64,000 nt of DNA from Pempheris klunzingeri (taxonomy: Eukaryota > Chordata > Actinopteri > Acropomatiformes > Pempheridae). Shown piece after piece: positions 33,915-47,390 of this stretch. Every line of letters begins with the position of its first letter. The first letter of the stretch is position 1. The stretch spans positions 10,304,933-10,368,932 of the forward strand of contig NC_092023.1 in NCBI RefSeq assembly GCF_042242105.1. The letters are read 5' to 3'. A program made the translations under genes and the position numbers. The notes under the pieces were generated by a model, which saw nothing but the letters and a program-made list of their open reading frames with translations, did no database searches and was not told where the DNA came from.

Positions 33915-36900
33915 AACTGTGAATTAGATGAAAATGTAGTGACATAGTGGATACTCAAAGCCTGTGATTATCACAGCTGCAAAAGTCCAGTCCTGTTTAA
34001 GTTTCACCATGACAACACTCATCTCATCTCTTTTTTCAAAGCAGAGCCGGTCCCACAATGCCACTTGCTAATGACTGCCGACATATGGCCACAGCACATG
34101 CCCCCCGACACTAAGCTACTGGCGAGGAACACACATGTTCCTGTGACACACTAAAAGTAGAGGGTGTGTCCCGGCATATGTTTGCTACTGGACATTAGGG
34201 GCATGTGATCAGAACAGTCTCAGTGCGGCTTTCTGTGCATCTGTGAGATATATTCATAGTGTAACATGTGCTCAGAAAATACATGTGTCAGCAAGTGTTG
34301 CACATGCATGTGAATAAAATACAGCCCTAACACGTAGCCTGCTATGTTTACGCGCACTGTTTTCTTTGCATGTGCATGTGTGTGAATCTGTACAATGAGC
34401 GCAAGCCTGTGTGTGATAGTAATCCGGACTGGGCAGCTGTGCTCATTCGTATTCAGCCCCAAGGCACTTCTAGGCCGTCTCGCTGATTAGGGATCAGAGA
34501 CGGAGAGAGGGAGAAGAAGAGAGAGAAATGGTAGAGTGAGGAAGAGTGAGAGACAAAGAGTAAGAGTTAGAGACAAAGCAGGAGAGAGAGGTCTTCTCCC
34601 ATTTAGTAAACAGTTAATGACTTTAATCCCATTAAGCAGGGGGAGCAGCTTGCCCCCTCACATAACATGCATTAATATGTATGTTTAAGTGTGTGGTTGT
34701 GGTGAGCATTCTCTCTTTCTCTCCAGCACACACACAAGCACATACGCTCTATACTTTATACTCAGGAAATGAAATTGATTTGCCCTCATAAACATTAGAT
34801 AAAGCCCTAATGTAACACTGTGAGCTGTAATGGGGGCTTGGAGAGCAGCCTTGTGAAAATGACATGTAAATCAAATGAGCGTTGTATATTTTCAGGCACA
34901 ATTTGCCAACAATTATGGTTTTGACCTGGCTCCTCAGCTGACAAAAGAAACCTGCACCCTCTGAGGAGCAGGAAATCAGCTTTTCAAGTGCTCTTGTGTT
35001 TGAAGAGTGGAGGGCAAGGCGAGGCGTGATTGCTGCACTCTGCAGAGTGGATCAGACATGGGGTGATTTCATACAGGCAGTGAAGAAGCAGTGACAGCAC
35101 TTAACTCAGTGTGTACTCGACTAACTTGTGCTGATCTGTAGAGAAAAATAATGTTGAAGAAAATTCTCTCTCTTCCGTATATAAGACAGTTGATAAAAAA
35201 AAAACAATTGGACATACCAGCTTGTGGCCTCCTTCAACATAAAGCTTTTGTGTTTCACCTCATTTATATAATGTCTAGGTGGCAAAATAAACAAGTACTT
35301 GGTGCAGGAGTTGTTACTCCATCAGTAAACTAATCCCTCAGACTGAGCACATGAATATACATGAAATACAACAGCGTTAACACACAGAGGAAAAAAATTG
35401 AGCAGATTCATATGCTCATCATCTACGACACAGGTATGGAGTTATTTATATGGACAATTGCTGTTAAAGATGTTTCTCACATTACCAAAAGAGTCAACTG
35501 AAGATCTGTGCCTCAATGTCATCCTTAGCAGAAGAAAATAAATGGCCATTAAGGTGGTCCACAGGTGGAGAGTATGTTTAAAGATTCTGCTAGGATTATT
35601 TTGGAGCAATATTCTGTCAAGTGGCCTGGATTTCATAGCTAAGCCGCATTTTACACTCTGAAACCATTCAGTACAAAAGCAGTGGCAGTATGTGTCCTGG
35701 GACAGTAAATGGGCAACGTTGAACAATTACTTCTCAGTGAAGCCTACGCAGCACAGAACAGTATATAGCAGTATGCATCGTCTGGCTGCAACATTAAGTC
35801 AAATGCTCCTCAAGACCCATTTATTTGGAGTTCTGTTCTGAAAGCCACTGCTGGACTCTTTGGTGCTATTGAAGAGATGCATTATAGTATCATAGCCTCT
35901 AAAACAACCATTTACTCAGACACTTTTGCAATTCATCTCACAGCCTAATTTTGGAATGATATTAAACTACCATCTCCCCATGTTTCTTCATTAATAACAC
36001 TTAATTTGAGGGCATAATACATAAATACATAATAATTATATTATATAACATATAATTATACTCCATATCAAGTATTGCTTGACAGCTTAGATAAAACACT
36101 GCACATTAAAGAAGCTTTGCACCCTTAAAACCCTGAAAATGTCCTACTAACTCACTGTTGATGTTCTGAAAATCAACTGTGAACTATGCTGAGTTTTAAA
36201 ACATAAACAGCTGGGAGGAAATTTGCCACCAGACTTTACTGAAGAATTCTTGTTCAGTCTATAGCCAATGAGAACAAGCTTATATGGTCACTGAAAGCAA
36301 TTGTTACTAACTGAAAAAGACAGTTAGCATAGAAAAAAAACAGAATGAACAGTCCAGCTTGTGGCTTTCTTCAAGATAATAAAGCTTATATCATCAATTA
36401 TATCATAACTAGCATTGCAATTTATATAATGCAGGTTATATAACACAAGGTTCACATGTTTAGGACAGTGGTTCATGAAGTTTTATAAAAGTGTCCTCAT
36501 AATTATGGATATGACTCATAACAACACAAATGTCATCAACAGAAACAAAAAATAAAACTGAAAATTCGTAGTCTGCCATCATGATGGTGGTGAATTAAAT
36601 TACTACCAGCAATGGTGGTTAAAAGGAGGCTTTTCTGACCATTTGCTTCACACAATTGCTGAAAAAAAGTTTTATTTTCACAGTAGACACTTTAATGTTA
36701 TTGTGACTATCATAAACACTAATTTATGGTATGCTGCTAATTTATGTATACTAACCCACCAGCAGGCACAAACCTAACCCATCACTCACATTCATATGAG
36801 ATTCTGTGTTTACTGAGGTAATTCCATTCTTCCCATCAATATTATAAACAATCATTCACATTTTGTTTATGAAGTTTGTTTGTAATGTAAGATTGACAGT

Positions 36901-38071
36901 ACTGCTGTTTTATGTAGTTAATTAACTTATTATTTGGAGACATTATTTTTAGCGGGGGGTATTACGGTATTAATTATGTATAGTGCAACACACAGAATAC
37001 TTTCAAGGCCCGCTTTCCTCATATGCACATGACTTATGATGCTCCAAAATGTAATCTAACTTACAGGAGGAACTTTTGGTTCCAGTATAAAGTCTATTAT
37101 ATGCTTACTAAATGATCACATACATTATTGATGGTATATCTAAAGTGTTTCCGAACCATCTATGAACACACAGACACACACAGACGCCAACATGATGACG
37201 TTGTGCTCAGCATACTATATGTATATACAGTGAAAGGGCATTAAAATGAATGGTTTGATGTTTTTACTTAAAAATGCGTGTAAAATTTACCTCCAAATGA
37301 AATCAAAACACAGTAACCCCTCTGCAGGAGACCATAAAATATGACATAGCTTCTTCTGCTTATACTGAGAGTAGCTGAGAGCAAAATTGCTTGGCCATTA
37401 GAATACCACCATTTCTTTGATATGTTGCCAAAGCTGCTCGGCCATTTGTAAATCATGACAAAGATGTGTGTTACCTGCAGCTTTAAATTTTCTCTTTGAT
37501 GTAGAGTGTCGGGAGCAAATCCATTCAAGCATCTGATTAGTTTGCCTAAAGAGCACATGGACTCACCTGTTGTAAGCTGTTGTTGATGGGAAATGGAGGT
37601 TTGGTGCTAATGTTATCACAAAGACAGCTTTTGTTCACCTTTACTTGTAAGGGAGAGAAACTTCTCTGTTGCACAGGAAATAGAGCACATATTGATTTTG
37701 TAGAGTAAACCTTGTCAACTGTAAGCCAGAGTGGACCACACTGGAGATCATGTAACTGAAAAGAAACTACTTGATCCGGAGTAGAACTAATGATTGCAGT
37801 GGATTACAGGCTGTGGCTCATGTCCACAAAGATGCTATGTGTTAAATCCAACATGTCCAGTCCCGCCTTGCGAGATAAGGCGATGAAGAAATGTAATTTC
37901 CTGTTGCTTAACCAAGTTCGGTGGTAACATGGTGACAACACGATATACAAGGTAGCCAAGACACACTTCACTCAATCACTTCCTCCCAGGTTCATGGGAC
38001 ATGTGGGTTGTAAAATAGTAAAATGCCGCCATTGTGTTCTGCCCCGGATGTCCTCCCAGTAGGACATGCTA
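33915..38071. other. Intergenic A/T-rich sequence, no gene seen
   Basis: No coding frame here has recognisable content. It holds a diverged direct duplication of about 80 bp (35180-35250 and 36320-36393). A 96-codon minus-strand frame at 37268-37558 is not recognised. Confidence 0.6.
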
Positions 38072-39312
38072 TTAACTCAATTCAATTTCAATTCAATTCA
38101 ATCGTTTTATTGTCATATGTACACATAAAAACAAGTTTCACCGCACAATGAATTTCTTGCTTTGCCCCCTCGCCCTTTTCAATGCCGCTTCAGGATTTAA
38201 AAAACAGGTAGATAAATATATAAAGGGAGGAGATAAATAAACAGAAGCTATACAGCATGCACACAAGATTACAAAATATTCTCAAGAGAAAAACTATATA
38301 CAAATTCAAGTTCAAGTAATAAATACAATTCAAGTAATAATTCCACACGGATATGTCTATTGCACAGAAAGAATGTCTATTGCACAGGGAACTTGTGTGT
38401 GTGTGAAAGGGGTGCTTCTATGTGGTGGGGGTGGGTTATGGTGGGGGCTGGGGTAGTGGATTGCATCTGTTGATGAGTCTTGTGGGTAAGAACTGTTGTT
38501 CAGCTGGGAGGTCCTGGCCCTCACACTCCTGCACCTCCTGCCAGAAGAGAGAAGAGTGTGTGCTGGGGGTGGAAGGGATCCTTGATGATGCTGCAGGCTC
38601 TCCTGTGGACTGTGCAGTAGTAGATGTCCTGCAGAGAGGGTAATGGCACACGGACAATCCTCTCAGCCGTTCTCACCACTCTCTGCAGGCGTTTGCTGTT
38701 CCCATACCACACCGTGATGCAGATGGTCAGGATGCTCTCAATGAACACGGTGTAGAATGTCCTCTGAGATATCCCAAACTTCCTCAGTCTCCTCAGGAAG
38801 TACAGCCGCTGATGAGCTGTCTTAACCAGCTGGTTGATGTTGAGTGTCCACGTCACTGATGTGGACTCCCAAGAACTTGAAGCTGCCGACCCTCTCCACC
38901 TCAGACTCCTGGATCATCGGGGGTTGATGCAGTCCAGGATCATCTCCTTGGTCTTGTCCGTGTTGAGGGTATAGTTGTTGCTCTGTCAGTCTGATGATGG
39001 TTGTGTTGTCGTCAAACTTCAGAATGGTGTTGTCTTTGTATGAGGCGAAGCAGTCATGTGTGAATAGTGAGTAGAGTACTGGGCTGAGAACACATCCTTG
39101 GGGGGTGCCAGTGTTCACTGTTATTCTTCCAGATATTAGAGTCCCACTCCTGACAGACTGCAGCCTGCCAGTGAGGAAGTCCAGAGGCCAGTCAGAGAGA
39201 GTGGAGTTGAAGCCCAGGTGAAGCAGTTTGGTGGTGAGTTAGTGGGGGATGACTGTATTACAGGCTGAACTATAGTCTATAAACAGCATCCTGACATAGA
39301 CACCTCTATACA
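38072..39312 (-). mobile_element. 5'-truncated L2/CR1-like LINE, reverse transcriptase C-terminal remnant
   Basis: Reading on the minus strand: a FIDYSSA-type motif (about 39285), the conserved NTGTPQGCVLSPVLYSLF motif (39118), a degenerate catalytic box read as KFDDNTT where FADD is usual, LGVHISD, then RLYFLRRLRKFGIS and ITVWYGNSKRLQRVVRTAER (38856-38640), and the FHPQHTLFSLL tail. The frame is broken by shifts and stops. The 3' end shows caataaaacg followed by a (TTGAA)n-like tandem tail at 38072-38104. It is non-functional, and the exact family (L2, Rex1 or other) is not certain. Confidence 0.88.
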
Positions 39313-39839
39313 AGCGTCACAATGGCAGGGACCTGGAACTGGCATGGGGTGCAGCCACTATTAAATTATTCCTTAATTATCCCAGTTCTTTTCCTGTTAT
39401 AGCATGTTAATAAAAAGCCCATTATTCTACAATGTACAAATAATTTGTAATGGCGGTCAAACAAGACTTAACTGCTGAATGGTAGTGAATATGGGAAATT
39501 CAAAAAGTCACAGGGGCTGTGTGTGTATGTGTGTGTGAGTGTAAACAAAATTTGGAAAGCATGTTTCTTTCTAACACACACACTCACTCACACACACAAG
39601 CAGCAATAAAACAACTTGATCTTCACTGTTTACAGTGTCAGTGAAGGGGGTCTGACTGACACAATATTTGACCAATCGTTTCTCAGCTTCGAATCAGCGT
39701 TTGTCCAATCAGAGAAGAGAGTGAGACGATTGCCTCGCCCTCAAACTGCATGTTGAAAAAGAACGTCATCTGCCTTATACATTTAGCTTTAGCCAAAATT
39801 AGCTAGTTGTTCAAATCATAGATACGTCTTGCCGAAACG
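39313..39839. other. Intergenic sequence upstream of ppm1b
   Basis: A/T-rich sequence with short GT/CA tracts (39522-39542 and 39574-39600). It becomes more G/C- and CpG-containing near 39700, consistent with an approaching promoter. No coding frame. Confidence 0.5.
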
Positions 39840-40140
39840 AGTGTTTTTCTTCTCAACTGACAGCTTACGTGGCGGCTATTTATTTAGTGCTCCATAGGCT
39901 AACCGTGCCAAACATGTATATTAAAGCCTTATTCCGATGCAGAGACATGCTGAAAGGAGAACTGATCGTGTGAAATGCTGGCTAGCCTAATCAAAGCTAG
40001 CTGACGAGCAGGGGCCGAGAAACGAAAGTGGCTAACGTTAACGAGAGATAAGCCTATCACAACAAGCCTGGGTGCTATAACATACCTGCTACTGAAGCCA
40101 CAAGACGAAGGACCGATAGAGATAGTTCCTTTCCTACCAA
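39840..40140 (+). promoter_or_regulatory. Putative ppm1b promoter and non-coding first exon
   Basis: A CpG-containing patch that ends in a perfect donor, CCAA|gtaagtaac, at 40141. The first coding exon of ppm1b has an acceptor nine bases before its ATG (tctctctag at 46485-46493), so at least one 5' non-coding exon must exist. This is the best candidate I see. The transcription start is unknown. Confidence 0.4.
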
Positions 40141-43100
40141 GTAAGTAACGTCTGGTACCTGAAACAAGCAGCGTTTCTGGTAACATTGGCTCATATTAAC
40201 ATCGGCTATTCTCCCGCTAACGTGTAAAAACACTTTGACAACTTGGCTAGCTGGTTAGCTAGCAGCACAAGTGGCCTTATTTTCACTTGGAGACAAACTG
40301 ACTCCTAACTGCCTTTATCATGGATCAGTTGAAGTATAATTTTATGTATTTTGGTGATAATTATGATGTTATCAGTCCTGCTGATGTTGTGCCGGTTTTG
40401 TGAAGTCATTGATGTTAATTGTTGCCTTGTATTTTGTTGGACAATTTTCAAATGTATCATCAGCACCAGTGTGCCAGTTTATAGTTGATTGAATTAAGTG
40501 GTTTAAATGGCATCACAACCTTTTGTTTATGGGCAACATATGGCTGATACTGCAAATCTATTCATGTCATGATAATATACTTGCACCTTTCACTCTGTAA
40601 GCAAATACAGTCCATTATGATGGTCTATGAGGTAAATGATCATTTGCCAATAATGGTGTGTATGAAATGCGACTCACATGAGGAGCTGGATCAACATAGT
40701 TAATTCTGGTATTTTATTACAATAATTTTCCCTTGAAGGTTCAAGAGAACTACAGTTTTTATGACAACCTAAACCTCTTATGTTGTAATTATGAAATTCA
40801 TCTTTTATTAGTCAAGTCAACTGTTATTTTTATAAATCACAATCTCCCCCCAAATACCCCTTAAACAGGAAAAAATGGAAGAAACTTCAGGCAACAGAAG
40901 AGAGACAGACATGCAATAGATGTTGCGTATACAGAGCAGACCAACAAAATCACAGTGTATATAAATAATGATGACAAAATTACTGATGCAAGTAGATTTT
41001 AGATATTATTTACTGTCAGTATACATAGCAATATGTAATGTTATTTAAAACTTAAGTTCCCTCATGTTTTGTATTCTCATGAAACACCAGCACAAGAATT
41101 TACTTGTTTTATTGCCTTGTTGTGGGTAGTTTTATTGGGTTGTTGGTGTGTATGTGGCTGTGTGTTTGGCAGTGTGTTTGTGTGGCAGTGTGTTCCAGAA
41201 ATGGCAGCATCATAGGTGGCATGTTTGTGTTGGCACCTTGATGTGAAATCCTGCACTAGCCATGCCGTTTTAGCCTATGACTGCTGTTTGTCTGTTGGCC
41301 CGTCCAAAGGCATTTATCTATACACTTTTGGTCCAGTGTGCTGGTTGAACCACTTCACACGCAGATGTACGCTCAGATACAGTGTTAACTGGAGAGCTCG
41401 GTATAACTCAGATAAATCTGTTAAGTGCCAAGAGGGGAGATGGATGAAGTGTCAGCATTTGTCTGAACAGGAAAAGACTGAGCTGCAGTTGAATTTTCTG
41501 GTAGTAGTTTTCTATTTTAGATAAAGCCCGGATAAGTGCTCCCTGTACACGTTATGTAATGTACTTAAACTTTTGTAGCTTTTATCACATTTCCATTGTC
41601 ATAATCAGATTATACTCCAGATTTGCTTACCAGGACAATTTTGATTAAGATAAGCACACATCTTGACTGTAACTCTGTCATTGATTTCAGCTGGATATCA
41701 GAATCTGGGCTGCTTTAAACGTGTTAAAAAAAAAAAAGTAATTGTGGCCAAGACTCAAACAGGTTCACTGAACCATCTGAATACTGTACATTTTACTGGC
41801 TATGATGATATGCAAACACATTGACTGTGTTAGTACAGCATGTCCTTTAGGAATTGAGATTGCTTTTAACCCATTCAGTACATGGCAAATGTCTGACCTA
41901 TGCAATAACTCATCATTCATCCCTCTGCCTCGCTCTTCACCACATCTCACTGTTTCTCAACTTTTGAAGCCTGGGAGTTAAATTGAAAGCAGGCCAGGTT
42001 CCTGGATCGAGAGAGCAGGTACAGGATATACAAGTCCACGTGAGCTTCTTGTTGCTGAGAACCCACTCACTGCCCAGTATAACATGACACATTCACTTTC
42101 TTTCACTTTGGCTGTAGTCTGATATACTCCAGTCTGGTCTAGTAACGGCCCCAGCTTCCCTGACGCCACTGCACTGACGATGACTGAAGCTGTCTGTTCA
42201 AAGAGCACTTGTTCTGGGAAACTGACTGCTTCTGATGTGACTTCAGTGATGAGTCATCTAAGAAGGGGATCTGCGATATCCCTGGCCTGTTTGTTCCACC
42301 GCTCTAATTTCCATTTTAGTTAAAATTTTTTATCATACCAGAGGATAGTACATTACAGCAGCTACTCTAGATACATTGAGTTTTCTTATACGGATGTGGA
42401 GAATGGATGCAGGGCTTAAGCCCCAGATGTTTTTGACAAAGCACCGAATCTTTACTGTTCATCACACATTTGTGTTTTTGGACTAACTGGCCGGTACCCA
42501 TATCTTTATGCCTTGTCAGCCATACCACCAAAATGAAGCAAGTAAAGTAAATGTAATGTGGGGCTGTCTACGTTTACCCAGTGCTAAGTTGTGAAAGCTT
42601 TTAAAAGTTTTAAGTATAGACTGATTTATAATACATAAACACTATATAAGACAGCACATCCTAGACTACGCCCAGGATCTCAACTGACCCTAGAACCACT
42701 TTATCAGCAGGAATGTTATCTCCCGCCTAAATAGCAATGCAAGCACATTAGTAGAAATTGATCATTACAAAATTAACTGCAGGCTCTCAGTATTGGCTTC
42801 TCTAACTAGGGATGTAAACTGGAGTCAAAACATGGACTCAAAGTATTCGTACAGTGCATCTGTATTCATTCGTATGGCATCACTGCATTGATTTAAATTG
42901 TTTTTAGCCTTTAGGAAAGTTCTCAGCCTCATGATGCTCTCCTCGATGTCACACAAAGAACACACACTACATTAGATGACCTCTTACTAGTATCATTAGA
43001 ACGCCACATGTCTGTATTTTTGTGTTAAATGTGTTCAGGTATTGTTTTAAAACATAAATCTAGGAATTGTACTCAATGTTATGGACACTTAATAGAATAA

Positions 43101-44030
43101 AATGCATGTTGTCCTCAGTTTTAAGGATGGTTGCCAGTGGCCAAGGGGACTTTTACCTGGGTTGTGTCCAAAATTGTTTGCTTATTCGACATTGCTCACT
43201 AAACAGGGAACATTTTGTAGTGGGCAATATAGAGTGTCACATCAAAAAACAATATTGGGACTCTACTCAGATCATTCCCCCTATCATTTTTTTCCACTAC
43301 TCATTGCATTACATTGTTGGTTAATTTTAGCATAAAAATCCCACCAGAAATTCAGGTAACACTAGAAAGACACATTGCATAACGGTTGATTTTAGACACT
43401 GCCCTGGTGTTAAGTTACATTTAATGCCACCAGCCATTAATCAACGCATGCAAATCATCCACAAGTTGATTGCTGTGAATTTCCCTCAGCTGCTCCTCTA
43501 TCTATAACTCGATAGCACCTGGCTTCTACTACACCACCACGCTACATTCCCCATCAACCTGTTCATGTTGATTCATTGTATTCTGAACATATTGTGTTAA
43601 TTTATTGCTCATTTGGTGCATGACCATAAACACTTTTTCCACCAAATACACTACAACTGTTTGGTGATACTGTCGTCTGAAATGTTGACGTGGTCCGTTA
43701 TATCGCATACTGTACACAGAGAGAGATGGAGAGAGATTATGTTAGTGGTGGTTGACTGTGTGTAGTCTGTCTGGCAGGCTGATCTGGGCCTTTGTGGATC
43801 CCATAAGCAGCTGACTGTTAAATTGAGTTAACTTGTTAAAGCTACCCTGCTTGACTGAAGTCTGAGACCGGAGGGCCTTTCTGTTTAGTTTGACTCTCAG
43901 TGTCAGCCATTCTCTTCATCTCGCCCTTTGTGCCATGTAGAGATGTGAGAGAAACCATTTGTTTAGACCCAACCCTGAGATGCACTCGCACTCCACAAAT
44001 GGCCACTTGAATGTACGCAGACACGCATAC

Positions 44031-44109
44031 ACACACACACACGCACACACACACATGCATACACACGCGCACGCACACACACACACGCGCGCACGCACAC
44101 ACACACACA
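44031..44109. repeat. (CA)n/(CG)n microsatellite
   Basis: Alternating purine-pyrimidine tract with CGCGCGCA cores. It generates several spurious His/Thr or Val/Cys frames. Confidence 0.94.
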
Positions 44110-44518
44110 GTGGCAGTCCTCTTGTCGCATGCTGCAACCACCAACACCTACTGCTCCTGTTGCTATGGCAACCACTCAACTGCCACTCCAAGCTGTGTAA
44201 CCATGGCGACATCAGACCGGGTGACATTACGACCCGGAGTTCTCAGTGCTTGTAACTGTGCTCACAAGTTATGGACACTGGTATTTTCTTTTTCATTTTT
44301 AATGCAAGACCAGCTAGGAATGGATCATGTTGTAGCTGTGTGTTGGTGATGACACACTGGTACAGTGTATATGCTGCATAGGTGAAAGAGCAAATGATTT
44401 GGTTTGGTAATTGTACACATGGCTTTGATATCTGCTTAGTAATAAGTTGAATATGTTTGTGAATGCATTTGTTGTCAAGGTAATAATTCAAGTGATTTGC
44501 ATTTGTGATGCTTTCCAG

Positions 44519-44669
<151 letters not shown>

Positions 44670-45047
44670 TTATGATGTGCAAAACAACACACCTGTTTTT
44701 TCTCAATGAAATTAATTAGGCCTGGAAGTCATACAAACCAGTTTGGTTCAGATCATCCATCTTTTCTAAGAGTAAACAAAAAATACTAAGCCTTGTGTCA
44801 TGATTTTGTGCCACTAATATGACAGAGTGATGATAGACGATGATGTTATGGACAGTTTTGTAATTGACACTGCTTTATTAGGTCAGCTGTTTGCAGTCTT
44901 AACCATAAATACCTAGTAAGTATTATGTGTGTTTTTTAACTTTTGGTATGATTAAGTCAGATGCCATTGGTTTTGTCAATTACTCTTACTTGTGTATTTT
45001 TGCTACTATTGTGACTTGAGTCCTACACCAGCTGTGCAGTGATGGGA

Positions 45048-45062
45048 GGGGGGGGGGGGGGG
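45048..45062. repeat. Poly(G) run
   Basis: Fifteen consecutive G within gatgggaggg context. It can form a G-quadruplex, and such runs are also common sites of assembly error. Confidence 0.9.
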
Positions 45063-46502
45063 TCACATGATCAACAGATCCCCATATGACCTCATAAGTG
45101 GAACCAAAACTAAACGGCATGTTTTCACACACATTTACTGAACAATGGAACAGGAGAAAAAAAGATTGGAGATCTCATAGTTGTAGTGTCTCTAGACACA
45201 CATTTATGTTGAAAAGACATTTATAAAATGCATTTTGCATAATATGGGACCTTCTTTTTTTTTTTTTTTAAAAAGGCAGTTTAAACATTTCCTATATAGA
45301 TGGGGGTTAACATGAAAAATGAGAGAGGCCAAACTGGGTAGTTCTTATGTTTTAAAAAATATGCGTACATTAAGAGACTGGAATCTTGAGTATGACTACA
45401 ACTTACTCGTAAGAAGCATTTATTGATATTTTCAGGAATTAAAGTCCAAGTTAAGAGTGCACTTTACGAGGTTAAGAGGCCATTAAGTGGTGTGACAATC
45501 AATAAGACTGTACAAGTTTATGTTCTCATATTACGTAACCAATTAACATAAGCTGGATACAGAATTTCTCTCTCCAATCGAGCAGCTTGATGCGGCTGTT
45601 CATTTAGCTTAATGCAGGTGCAGCTATGGACAGATAACACATCTTCTCGACCACTCCATGGAGTTTGTTAATGCTCTTAGTAGCAAGTTCTGGCTGGCCA
45701 AAGAAGCTTTTAAGCTTGCTCCTCAGTCTCTTCAAGCATAAACCAAAGTGGCTGTGCTATTTCTGGATATGATGAGCAATGAGCACTGTTTGGTTGAATT
45801 ATTCCTTTAGACCTATTAAGTAAACAGTAGAAGAAACACACACGTGCTTAAAAGCTCCAGCAGTCCCCTATAAGCTCCTTAAAGATCTGTGGGACATTTG
45901 CTGGGTTCACATTTTCAGACCCTCAAACATTCAGTTGAGATCTGTAATCTGTTTATGTTGGCTGAAAAGGAATAACAACTATAATTTTGAGTGGAAGCCT
46001 AATTTATGTTCACAACCTGATTCAACAACTTGAAAATGAAAACTGGGCAGTATGAGCTACTTTATGAAGTTTCAGAGATGTATTGCCAGTCGAGGCTTTT
46101 AATCCGCACCTTCAAGAAACAGAACTGGTCAGAGTTCAAATGTCTGCAGATATGGAGTTATGTCTTAATTAAGACACCACTACATTTCCCACCCTTACAG
46201 TCTATGTTGGTTAAGTATTATTTTTAGTATTTCTGCCCCTGTTATCTGCTTGTTTTAATATGCTGTGTGCTAACATTTTCATATTCCACTTGGTGAATCA
46301 TATGACCTTTTCTCTCCTACAGCTTTAATATTCATGAAAACCAATGCTTTCATTTTATTAAATTTTCTACCTTGCTGTTCCTTTTAATTTGATGATTGCT
46401 ATGAATTATTATATTATTATAATATTATTTGTTATGAATAGCAGTTTCTAAATTACTTTTTTTATTGTTCTGTGTCCTCTTTTGTCTCTCTAGGGCAGAG
46501 TC

Positions 46503-47390
46503 ATGGGTGCATTCCTGGACAAGCCCAAGACAGAGAAGCACAACTCACATGGTGAAGGCAAGGGCCTGCGCTATGGGCTGAGCTCCATGCAGGGCTGGCG
46601 GGTGGAGATGGAGGACGCTCACACAGCTGTGTTGGGACTTCCTGCTCCTGGTATGACTGACTGGTCCTTTTTTGCCGTGTATGATGGCCACGCTGGCTCA
46701 AGAGTTGCCAACTACTGCTCAAAGCATCTTCTGGAACACATAATCAGTGCTAGCTTAGGGGCCGGAGCGACACAAGGCTCCCAGGCAGGTTCGGAGAGCT
46801 CCGCCAGTGACCCTTCAGCACCGGTTCCTCCTACAGTGGATGTTGTGAAATCGGGGATCCGGACAGGCTTCCTCAGGATCGATGAGCACATGCGCAGTTT
46901 CTCTGACCTTCGAAACGGCATGGACCGCAGTGGCTCCACAGCAGTGGCAGTCCTTGTGGCACCTGATAATTTCTTCTTCATTAACTGTGGTGATTCTCGA
47001 GCTGTTCTATACCGCAATTCACATGTGTGCTTCTCCACACTCGACCACAAGCCTTGCAACCCACGTGAGAGAGAGCGTATCCAGAATGCTGGTGGCTCAG
47101 TGATGATTCAGAGGGTTAATGGGTCACTGGCTGTATCGAGGGCCTTGGGGGACTACGACTACAAGTGTGTGGATGGGAAGGGGCCCACTGAGCAGCTGGT
47201 TAGTCCCGAACCAGCTGTGTGTGAGATGGTTCGGGCCCTGGAACAAGATCAGTTTGTGATCCTGGCCTGCGACGGCATCTGGGATGTCATGTCCAATGAG
47301 GAGCTCTGTGAGTTTGTGAAATCTAGGCTTGAGGTGTCTGATGACCTGGAGAGAGTATGCAATGAAGTGGTGGACACCTGCCTCCACAAG
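46503..47390 (+). CDS. ppm1b: ppm1b coding exon 1 (residues 1-296)
   Basis: A large 888-bp exon carrying most of the PP2C catalytic fold, from MGAFLDKPK to VVDTCLHK. A large first coding exon is also usual for mammalian PPM1A and PPM1B. The donor is CAAG|gtgtgt and the phase 0. The open frame continues 78 bp into the intron, but that tail has no family similarity. Confidence 0.95.

Noticed and set aside
37268..37558. 96-codon minus-strand frame as a transposase fragment
   Set aside because: It looks repeat-like, but I could not match it to any transposase motif.
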